A DNA stretch of 11,909 bases from Clostridiales bacterium (GTDB taxonomy: Bacteria > Bacillota > Clostridia > Lachnospirales > Lachnospiraceae). The stretch is taken from contig JAJPYU010000170.1 in the NCBI GenBank assembly GCA_021204765.1, forward strand, positions 1 through 11,909. Reading direction: 5' to 3'. Position 1 is the first letter of the stretch. Every line of letters begins with the position of its first letter. A program made the translations under genes and the position numbers. Of this stretch, positions 6,951 to 11,864 are shown piece by piece. Under the pieces are notes generated by a model that saw only the letters and a list, made by a program, of their open reading frames with translations, had not been told where the DNA came from and did not search any database.

Positions 6951-7715
6951 ATGCAGTACAGACGCAAAAGATACCATCAAAGTAAAAAGTACAGAAGACG
7001 GACACGCAGGAAAATATCCATAGTGGTGATATTATGTGTCCTGGCTGTTGCGGCAGGTATATTTTATAAATCGAATTTCATACCGAACTATAAAGAGACA
7101 GAAATTCCGTACAGCCTTCTTGAATTTGCCGCCAAGTATCCGGAGGCAAACTGGTTTGTATCCAATTACCCCAGGGATGGAGGCAGGGAATACGATATGG
7201 ATGTATCAAAAGAAGTGAAAAACGGAGAGATTCCATTATTTATTCAGTGGGACAAGCGATGGGGTTATAAATCCTATGGGGATGATTATTTTGCGGTTAC
7301 CGGATGCGGGCCTGCCTGCATGTCCATGATAGTCTGCGGATTGACAGGGGATACAAGGTGGAATCCTTATGAGATGGGCTGTTTCTCGGATGGTCAGGGA
7401 TATTATACAGATGGGGTGGGTACCTCATGGTCACTGATGACTGAAGGGGCGGAGCAGTTTGGACTTACTGCCTCCTATGGAACAGTCAGCGAAGAATACA
7501 TCCTTGAGAACCTGGGCGAGTCCACACCGATGATCTGTTCCATGGGACCGGGAGATTTTACTTATACCGGACATTTTATAGTTCTGACCGGGATTGACAG
7601 GAATGGGAAAATCATTGTCAATGACCCAAACAGTAAGATAAACAGCAAAAAGCATTGGGAGGTTTCAAAACTGGTTCCGCAGATAAAAAGTTTATGGAGC
7701 TACTCATATGATTAA
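6951..7715 (+). CDS. Membrane-anchored C39-like cysteine peptidase
   Basis: 254 residues. The N-terminus is very basic (1-21) and is followed by one hydrophobic helix (22-38) with no clear cleavage site, so the protein is probably anchored with its enzyme domain outside. The domain (about 93-254) is of the Peptidase_C39_2 type: Cys119 in TGCGPACMSM, His208 in GHFIVLTG and Asp225 in IIVNDPNS form the expected papain-like triad. Unlike C39 domains of bacteriocin exporters it has no ABC transporter attached. GAGGAGG lies 9 bp before the ATG, and the gene follows the kinase after a 34-bp gap, so it is probably the last gene of the protease/two-component operon. The 3' end is duplicated as a remnant at 908-817 on the minus strand. 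The substrate is unknown. Confidence 0.85.
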   Translation: MQYRRKRYHQSKKYRRRTRRKISIVVILCVLAVAAGIFYKSNFIPNYKETEIPYSLLEFAAKYPEANWFVSNYPRDGGREYDMDVSKEVKNGEIPLFIQWDKRWGYKSYGDDYFAVTGCGPACMSMIVCGLTGDTRWNPYEMGCFSDGQGYYTDGVGTSWSLMTEGAEQFGLTASYGTVSEEYILENLGESTPMICSMGPGDFTYTGHFIVLTGIDRNGKIIVNDPNSKINSKKHWEVSKLVPQIKSLWSYSYD

Positions 7716-7747
7716 ACAGGGTTACTTCATTTGCATTAAAAAATCTG

Positions 7748-7776
7748 TTGCTTTTAGGGTATAGGTCGGTTATAAT
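7748..7776 (+). promoter_or_regulatory. Strong promoter of a small RNA
   Basis: -35 TTGCTT (7748-7753), a 17-bp spacer, -10 TATAAT (7771-7776). No open reading frame of note follows; a structured repeat region and a terminator do. Confidence 0.7.
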
Positions 7777-7848
7777 GTTTGCAGTGTAGGAGATTTCTCC
7801 TATCGTATGGAGGTATGACCTCTGTAAAAAGCAGTGATTCCTACTGTG

Positions 7849-7918
7849 AGTGGAGGCTTTAAGAGCGGAGAGTCCTGCCGTTAAGTGGAGGCTTTAAGAG
7901 CGGTGAATCCTACCGTTA
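7849..7918 (+). repeat. Two tandem 35-bp repeats inside the small RNA
   Basis: Units at 7849-7883 and 7884-7918 differ at only a few positions, mainly in the hairpin loop and the stem base next to it. A diverged half-unit precedes them and another follows at 7919. Confidence 0.85.
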
Positions 7919-7935
7919 AGTGGAAACCTTTTTAA

Positions 7936-7964
7936 GGCTGCGTTTTATGCGCAGCCTGTTTTTT
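7936..7964 (+). terminator. Intrinsic terminator of the small RNA
   Basis: Stem GGCTGCG (7936-7942) and CGCAGCC (7950-7956) with a 7-base loop, followed by TGTTTTTT. Confidence 0.85.
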
Positions 7965-7995
7965 ACCGGAGGAATTTTGGATTGGGTACAAGATT

Positions 7996-8130
7996 TCTCT
8001 GGCAACATTTTGGCAACAAAAAATCAGTAAGCCAAAATAATCAGTGTAACAGAAGTAAAAATTCGTGTAGATTGGCATAAAAACTAAACAAATATAGTTA
8101 GAATCATGCCGGGATGCACAGAGTTCGAAT
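7996..8130 (+). repeat. 135-bp right arm ending in recombination core (site C)
   Basis: Matches 9017-9151 without gaps, with 9 differences by my count (about 93%). It begins with TGGCAACA twice at an 11-bp period (8000-8007, 8011-8018). The second copy ends exactly 102 bp before the core GAGTTCGAAT (8121-8130), and the similarity stops at the end of the core. The core is bracketed by CCGGGA (8109-8114) and TCCCGG (8133-8138). A single TGGGTACA precedes at 7983. I read it as an integrase right arm plus core left by, or used by, mobile units. Confidence 0.75.
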
Positions 8131-8143
8131 AGTCCCGGTGGTT

Positions 8144-8159
8144 TACAACAAGGGTTGTA
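8144..8159 (+). promoter_or_regulatory. Inverted repeat upstream of the MNT/HEPN pair
   Basis: TACAAC-AAGG-GTTGTA, a perfect 6-bp inverted repeat 30 bp before the MNT start. It could be an operator or a leader hairpin. No good promoter is visible between the core and the gene; a weak TTGGCA/TATAGT pair with a 15-bp spacer lies inside the preceding arm (8072-8098). Confidence 0.4.
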
Positions 8160-8189
8160 TGACAGTGAAAGACGGAAGGAAGTAGTGTT

Positions 8190-8531
8190 ATGTGCACAAA
8201 AGCTGAACTTAAGACTGTCCTTGAAAAGGTCAGAGACGAATCAAAACATATATATGGTAATAAGCTGGATCGGATTATCCTGTATGGCTCCTATGCCAGG
8301 GGTGATAATACCGATGAATCAGATATTGATATCATGATAGTGCTGAACTGCGGCAGAAATGAGATTGATGCTTTAAGAGACAGGACTTATGAAATGGCAA
8401 ACGACATATCCCTGGACGAGGATGTGCTTCTTTCCGTGCTGCTGAGAGATAGGCAGTATTATGAAGAAAATCAGGACTTCTTACCTTTTTATAAGAATGT
8501 TGCAAGGGAAGGAGTAGTTGTCTATGGATGA
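8190..8531 (+). CDS. MNT-type nucleotidyltransferase, antitoxin of an MNT/HEPN pair
   Basis: 113 residues, the usual size of a minimal nucleotidyltransferase (PF01909 type). Seen: the signature GSYARGDNTDESDIDIMIV, with G33-S34, catalytic acids D45 and D47, and a likely third acid at D78 in the DEDVLLSVLL strand. In characterised MNT/HEPN modules this protein modifies the HEPN RNase with AMP groups and so silences it; the same role is inferred here. GGAAGGA precedes the ATG by 9 bp. The end overlaps the HEPN gene by 8 bases, so the two are co-translated. Both genes lie alone between recombination cores C and D. Confidence 0.9.
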   Translation: MCTKAELKTVLEKVRDESKHIYGNKLDRIILYGSYARGDNTDESDIDIMIVLNCGRNEIDALRDRTYEMANDISLDEDVLLSVLLRDRQYYEENQDFLPFYKNVAREGVVVYG

Positions 8532-8922
8532 CAGGCATGTGGATTTAAGCAGATACAGATTAGAAAAGGCAGAGAGTTGTCTTCACTCAGCCCGCATATT
8601 GTATGATTCGGATGATTTTTATGGAGCGGCCAATCGCTCTTATTATGCATTTTTTAATGCTGTAAGAGCGATATTAGCTCTTGATGAATTAGATTTTTCC
8701 AGACACTCCGGAGTGATTTCATACTTTCAAAGAGAATATGTAAAAACCGGTATTTTTGATAAGGAGTATTCTAAAATCCTCATGAAGGCATTTGATGTAC
8801 GTTCAGATGCTGATTATGATGATTATTATTTTATTTCAGAAGATGAGGTTAAAGAGCAGATTGATAATGCTCAGTTCTTCCTGGATGGGGTTTCACAATA
8901 TGTAGAAGAGAGAATATCGTAA
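8524..8922 (+). CDS. HEPN-domain protein, toxin of an MNT/HEPN pair
   Basis: 132 residues, all-helical HEPN domain (PF05168-like), with the hallmark helix AANRSYYAFFNAVRAILAL (36-54) and the long N-terminal helix from SRYRLEKAESCLHSARIL. HEPN toxins cut RNA through an Rx4-6H motif. Here R38 is present, but the position where this family usually has His (as in YYAMFHA) is Asn45, so nuclease activity may be altered or lost. The ATG at 8524 has AAGGAG 9 bp upstream; a TTG at 8518 is too close to it. Arm-like repeats begin 17 bp after the stop codon. Confidence 0.87.
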   Translation: MDDRHVDLSRYRLEKAESCLHSARILYDSDDFYGAANRSYYAFFNAVRAILALDELDFSRHSGVISYFQREYVKTGIFDKEYSKILMKAFDVRSDADYDDYYFISEDEVKEQIDNAQFFLDGVSQYVEERIS

Positions 8923-8939
8923 CAGTTATGTTATTGTAC

Positions 8940-8958
8940 TGGGTACATTTTGGGTACA
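8940..8958 (+). repeat. Paired TGGGTACA repeats (11-bp period) after the HEPN gene
   Basis: Copies at 8940-8947 and 8951-8958. The same pair with the same downstream A-rich sequence follows the RelE-type toxin at 108-90 on the minus strand, so the two TA units share a right end. A second, different pair (TGGCAACA) follows at 9021. Confidence 0.7.
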
Positions 8959-9016
8959 GGAGAAATAAAACCATATAAAAACAGCAAAAAATCGAAACAA
9001 AACATAGAGAGTAAAA

Positions 9017-9153
9017 TCTCTGGCAACATTTTGGCAACAAAAAATCAGTACGCCAGAATAATCAGTGTAACAGAAGTAAAAATACGTGCAAATCGGCATA
9101 AAAACTAAACAAATATAGTTAGAAAAATGCCGGGACGCACAGAGTTCGAATGA
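9017..9153 (+). repeat. 135-bp right arm with recombination core (site D)
   Basis: Second copy of the arm at 7996, offset by exactly 1021 bp, so the MNT/HEPN unit is 1021 bp long. TGGCAACA pair at 9021-9028 and 9032-9039, a 102-bp gap, then core GAGTTCGAATGA (9142-9153). The bases before the core (CCGGGACGCACA) resemble those in guaA (CCGGGACGATA), so the site mimics the end of guaA on both sides. Confidence 0.75.
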
Positions 9154-9212
9154 TGAATGGGGTTGCGAAAAGCCTTTAAATCAGGCACTGTCGGGCACCG
9201 GAATGGTTCGTT

Positions 9213-9231
9213 TGATAACAATTTGATAACA
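9213..9231 (+). repeat. Paired TGATAACA repeats, left arm of the third unit
   Basis: Copies at 9213-9220 and 9224-9231, 11-bp period, 59 bp after core D. The same motif recurs at the right end of this unit (10059-10091). Between 9232 and 9410 I see no gene; the sequence is A/T-rich, with a short open stretch at 9411-9535 that I do not call. Confidence 0.6.
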
Positions 9232-9426
9232 CTGCCGCGAAATCTTTTATTTTAATGTCGTCCTTCCGTGTCTATGATTTCCGTATGATAGGGGCTGACG
9301 TAAAAACTTAGCTTTTTATTCCCTATTTAATGAAAAATATAGTAATTTTAAGCGTCTCATTGACCTTACCAGCTATCTTCTGAACTGTTTTTCTTGAACG
9401 CCCATATAAAATGTATATGAATATGC

Positions 9427-9455
9427 TTTACAAATGCTTTCACATGGCTTATACT
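9427..9455 (+). promoter_or_regulatory. Promoter of the DinJ/RelB-YoeB pair
   Basis: -35 TTTACA (9427-9432), a 17-bp spacer, -10 TATACT (9450-9455), about 78 bp before the antitoxin ATG. Confidence 0.65.
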
Positions 9456-9532
9456 GATAATCGTCAAAAGAAAATAGAGGAATTACAAACAGCAAAACAG
9501 TCAATTTGTATGAATAACAGGAAGGTGATTTT

Positions 9533-9787
9533 ATGACGCAGATCAGCGTTCGTGTGGAAGATGATGTAAAGAAAAAAGCAGAGGAAGCATGCTCGGAGAT
9601 TGGGCTTTCTTTATCGGCAGCAATCAATGTTTATCTGATAAAACTTGGCAGAGAAAAACGGATTCCGTTTGAGGTCTCTGTGGATCCGTTCTACAGTGAC
9701 GAGAATATGAATCGTCTCCGTCAGGCTATTGCGGATGTGGCAGCAGGCAGAAGCACGTTAAAAGAGCATGAGCTGATAGAGGAGTGA
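9533..9787 (+). CDS. RelB/DinJ-family antitoxin
   Basis: 84 residues. A ribbon-helix-helix domain fills the first 50 residues: strand TQISVRVEDDVKKKAEEAC, helix turn EIGLSLSAAINVYLIKLGRE, then RIPFEV, the RelB/DinJ hallmark. The acidic C-terminal tail (LRQAIADVAAGRSTLKEHELIEE) would bind the toxin. GGAAGGTG lies 5-7 bp before the ATG. It is separated from the toxin by four bases. It is distinct in sequence from the antitoxin at 747-442, so the two pairs are not recent duplicates. Confidence 0.88.
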   Translation: MTQISVRVEDDVKKKAEEACSEIGLSLSAAINVYLIKLGREKRIPFEVSVDPFYSDENMNRLRQAIADVAAGRSTLKEHELIEE

Positions 9788-9791
9788 CTGC

Positions 9792-10055
9792 GTGAGAAAA
9801 ATATGGGAAGACAGTGCCTGGGAAGATTATCTGTATTGGCAGAGCCAGGATAAAAAGACACTGAGAAAGATTAACAAGCTTCTTACGGATATCGACCGCA
9901 ATGTCTATCGTTGTACAGGAAAGCCAGAGGCTTTGTCAGGCGATTTGGCGGGATTCTGGAGTGTGCATATAGACAGCAAGAACCGTATTGTATTTCGAAT
10001 CAAGGATGGATGTCTTGAGATATGGCAGTGCGGATCACATTACCGGGACAAGTAA
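9792..10055 (+). CDS. yoeB: YoeB/Txe-family mRNA-cleaving toxin
   Basis: 87 residues, the normal YoeB length. It opens with IWEDSAWEDYLYWQSQDKK and carries the family's KPEALSGDLAGFWS. The catalytic set E46, R65, H83 and Y84 falls at the same residue numbers as in E. coli YoeB. YoeB cuts mRNA in the ribosomal A site. Two differences: the usual WSRRI is WSVHI, and the protein runs three residues past the normal C-terminal HY (RDK). The start is GTG at 9792 with GAGGAG 7 bp upstream. YoeB commonly partners a YefM/Phd antitoxin; here the partner is DinJ/RelB-like, a less usual pairing. Arm-like repeats follow within a few bases of the stop. Confidence 0.9.
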   Translation: MRKIWEDSAWEDYLYWQSQDKKTLRKINKLLTDIDRNVYRCTGKPEALSGDLAGFWSVHIDSKNRIVFRIKDGCLEIWQCGSHYRDK

Positions 10056-10058
10056 AGT

Positions 10059-10091
10059 TGATAACATATTCGTGATAACAAAATGATAACA
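10059..10091 (+). repeat. TGATAACA-type repeats, right arm of the third unit
   Basis: TGATAACA at 10059, 10073 and 10084; the last two have the 11-bp period and the final one ends exactly 102 bp before core E, the same distance as at sites C and D although the sequence between is unrelated. Confidence 0.7.
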
Positions 10092-10116
10092 TCTGTCCGT
10101 ACAGACCAGATGTTAT
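10086..10116 (+). repeat. 10-bp inverted repeat in the right arm
   Basis: ATAACATCTG (10086-10095) and CAGATGTTAT (10107-10116) with an 11-base spacer. It overlaps the last arm repeat. It may stop transcription of the TA pair, but there is no T run after it. ACCAAA then occurs three times at 10-bp intervals (10128, 10138, 10148), perhaps more protein-binding sites. Confidence 0.5.
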
Positions 10117-10193
10117 GGACACTTGAAACCAAATAAAACCAAACGGAACCAAATCACCAATACAAAAGTGTATAGAACAACTTTTGATTTAGC

Positions 10194-10205
10194 GAGTTCG
10201 AATGA
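10194..10205 (+). other. Recombination core (site E), right end of the accessory region
   Basis: GAGTTCGAATGA, identical to the end of guaA. The sequence after it (a yitT-like gene start) resembles ordinary chromosome, so this is the likely outer right boundary. Confidence 0.7.
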
Positions 10206-10227
10206 AAGAAAAAGGGAGTTTTGATTT

Positions 10228-10368
10228 ATGAAAAGCAATGCGAAGAAGTTGTTCCGTGATTTTCTCCTGCTGGCGGCGGGTGCTGTAATAGCCGCTTTTG
10301 CCATCGAGGAGTTTCTGGAGCCGAATACTATTCTGTGATTGAGGGTTGAATCAGATCTCATACAGGGG
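10228..10368 (+). pseudogene. Broken yitT-like membrane protein gene (N-terminus only)
   Basis: An ATG at 10228 with GGGAG 9 bp upstream opens 36 codons ending ...EEFLEPNTIL then TGA (10336-10338). The hydrophobic helix (FLLLAAGAVIAAFAI) followed by a 'FLEPNTIL' segment resembles the start of YitT/DUF161 membrane proteins, which normally run near 280 residues and continue with DGGV. The bases after the stop, read two bases out of frame, still resemble codons for that DGGVNGIS-like stretch, so a small frameshift and then a deletion up to the next gene seem to have removed the rest. Family call moderate; loss of function is likely. Confidence 0.6.
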
Positions 10369-10374
10369 GCTAAT

Positions 10375-10992
10375 ATGACAGGCACGATTATTTGTTACGG
10401 GGATTCAAATACATATGGTTACGATTCCAGATCCTTTTTCGGGGGCCGCTATGAGGAGGATAAGCGCTGGCCGGAGATACTGAACCGGGAGACTGACCTG
10501 ACTGTGCTTAATTATGGAAAAAACGGCAGGTGTATCCCGTATTTTCTCCCGGAAATCGAGTGGGTTACAAACCGCCTGACGCAGTGGAAGGATGAGGAGG
10601 CTCCGGTGTGGCTGTGGATCATGCTGGGCACCAATGACCTGCTTCATAATCCTTCTATGAACGCTCAGTCAGTGTCAGAACGGATGGAACGGTTTTTGAG
10701 AAAACTTCTGGCCTGTGATGAGATAACAGACGGATCGGTCAGGCTGAGGCTTATTTCCCCTGTGCATCTGAAAAGAGGAATGTGGGTGGAGACAGATGAG
10801 CTGTGCCGTGAGTCGGAGAAGATGGATGATTTTTACAGGAAAGCGGCTGGTCGGCTTGGCATAGACTTCACCTGTGCCGGGGACTGGGATATCCCGCTGC
10901 TTTTTGACGGGGTGCATTTCTCCGAGGAGGGCCACAGAAAGTTTGCGGACTGCGCGAAGAAGGAGTGCGTACTGCAGAATCAGGACAAATGA
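10375..10992 (+). CDS. SGNH/GDSL-type hydrolase (esterase-like)
   Basis: 205 residues with no signal peptide, so probably cytosolic. All four SGNH blocks are visible: nucleophile S11 in CYGDSNTYGYD, G48 in LNYGKNGR, N87 in LGTND, and D178/H181 in FDGVHFSEEGH. The family hydrolyses ester bonds, such as acetyl groups on sugars or short acyl esters; the N-terminal GDSNTYGYD form is closest to arylesterase or acetyl-xylan-esterase-like members. The substrate is not determined. The ATG at 10375 has AGGGGG 6-7 bp upstream; a TTG start at 10339 would read through the yitT remnant and is rejected. The next gene starts 59 bp downstream and may share its transcript. Confidence 0.88.
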   Translation: MTGTIICYGDSNTYGYDSRSFFGGRYEEDKRWPEILNRETDLTVLNYGKNGRCIPYFLPEIEWVTNRLTQWKDEEAPVWLWIMLGTNDLLHNPSMNAQSVSERMERFLRKLLACDEITDGSVRLRLISPVHLKRGMWVETDELCRESEKMDDFYRKAAGRLGIDFTCAGDWDIPLLFDGVHFSEEGHRKFADCAKKECVLQNQDK

Positions 10993-11051
10993 GCGGGTAT
11001 TTTGTTACATATAATTGTGCTTTCAATAAAAAGGGGCAAAAGGAGATTCAT

Positions 11052-11864
11052 ATGAACATACAGCATTTATGGGCGGTATATTTCAGTCCCACAGGAGGAA
11101 CGAAGAGAATTGTTGAAGCACTGGCAGGATACCTGGGAGATTATCTCGGACTGTCATTTAAGGGGATAGATTTCACCCTGCCTGCTGCCAGAGAAAAAAT
11201 GTACCATTTTGGCGTAAATGATCTGGTTGTATTAGGATCTCCGGTTTATGCCGGACGTCTGCCGAACAAGATCATGCCGGATTACAGGCGCTGTTTTTCC
11301 GCTGAGGGTACACCGGCGATCCCTGTGGCGGTATATGGGAACCGCAGCTATGGCGGGGCGTTGGCGGAGCTTCATATGATTTTAGAACAGGCAGGATTCA
11401 GGGTTGCAGGTGAAGCGGCTGTCGTCAGCAGACACGCATTTTCCGATGCCCTGGCAGCCGGGAGACCGGATAAGGATGATCTGAAAGAGATCAGAGAATT
11501 TGCTGAAAATACAGCCGGAAAACTGCAGTCCGGGTTCGGTTTTATCCCCCTTGGGCCGGTCAGCGAGGAAGATATTCCCCCGTATTACACTCCGCGTAAA
11601 GAGGATGGTACACCGGCGAGGTTTCTTAAAGCGAAGCCGGAAACTGATTTTGAAAGGTGCGACCATTGCGGTATTTGTGCTGGGGTCTGCCCGATGGGAA
11701 GTATAGATGAGAACATGCAGTGCACGGGAGTCTGCATTAAGTGTCAGGCGTGCATCAGGAAGTGCCCGAAACATGCAAAATATTTTACTGATGAAGATTT
11801 CCTGTCTCATGTGAGGATGCTGGAAAGGGACTATACGGCAAGGGCGGAAAATCATTTACTATAA
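11052..11864 (+). CDS. EFR1-like flavodoxin-ferredoxin fusion protein
   Basis: 270 residues. The N-terminal flavodoxin-like domain (1-165) has the FMN phosphate loop FSPTGGTKR (11-19), LGSPVYAGRLP (61-71) and VYGNRSYGG (94-102). The C-terminal part has two [4Fe-4S] cluster motifs: C203, C206, C209 and C213, then C228, C231, C234 and C238, both ending in CP. Such proteins carry electrons between FMN and iron-sulfur clusters and are common in strict anaerobes; the partner enzyme is unknown. The ATG at 11052 has AGGAG 6 bp upstream; the in-frame start at 10965 lies inside the preceding gene and is rejected. The remaining bases to the window end hold no feature I can support beyond short inverted repeats. 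Confidence 0.92.
   Translation: MNIQHLWAVYFSPTGGTKRIVEALAGYLGDYLGLSFKGIDFTLPAAREKMYHFGVNDLVVLGSPVYAGRLPNKIMPDYRRCFSAEGTPAIPVAVYGNRSYGGALAELHMILEQAGFRVAGEAAVVSRHAFSDALAAGRPDKDDLKEIREFAENTAGKLQSGFGFIPLGPVSEEDIPPYYTPRKEDGTPARFLKAKPETDFERCDHCGICAGVCPMGSIDENMQCTGVCIKCQACIRKCPKHAKYFTDEDFLSHVRMLERDYTARAENHLL

Larger units (their letters stand above)
7783..7964 (+). ncRNA. Putative structured small RNA (about 180 nt) with tandem 35-bp repeats
   Basis: The region has a promoter, a set of hairpins and an intrinsic terminator, but no protein. From 5' to 3': AGGAG-ATTT-CTCCT, then GAGGT-ATG-ACCTC, then three related hairpins with loops GATTCCT, GAGTCCT and GAATCCT (stems around 7833-7845, 7866-7880 and 7901-7915). 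The last two belong to exact 35-bp tandem units beginning AGTGGAGG at 7849 and 7884; a third unit start at 7919 runs into the terminator. I do not recognise the family. Short tandem repeats behind a strong promoter with a terminator recall type III antitoxin RNAs, but no ToxN-like gene follows. An RNA or protein sponge is another possibility. Confidence 0.6.

Noticed and set aside
7849..7935. CRISPR array
   Set aside because: The 35-bp units are directly adjacent with no unique spacers, and lie between a promoter and a terminator; no cas genes are present.
8072..8098. Promoter in the conserved arm (TTGGCA-15-TATAGT) driving the next unit
   Set aside because: The spacer is short and the -35 is weaker in the second arm copy (TCGGCA); not enough to call a feature.
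7783..8190. Complete type III toxin-antitoxin locus
   Set aside because: The repeats suit an antitoxin RNA, but the next gene is an MNT nucleotidyltransferase beyond a recombination core, not a ToxN-like endoribonuclease.
9154..9250. Possible C-terminal end of an integrase gene over the TGATAACA pair (frame reading through TTTGATAACA repeats)
   Set aside because: Integrase genes of some elements do end over arm repeats, but only a few dozen codons are open here and no integrase motif is visible.
9411..9535. Short open frame (start ATG 9411, stop overlapping the antitoxin ATG)
   Set aside because: It runs through the promoter of the TA pair, has no ribosome binding site and resembles no family I know; probably chance, possibly a leader peptide.
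3800..10205. tRNA gene as the integration target (GTTCGAAT resembles a T-loop)
   Set aside because: No acceptor stem, anticodon arm or cloverleaf surrounds any copy; at 3800 it is plainly the end of guaA.
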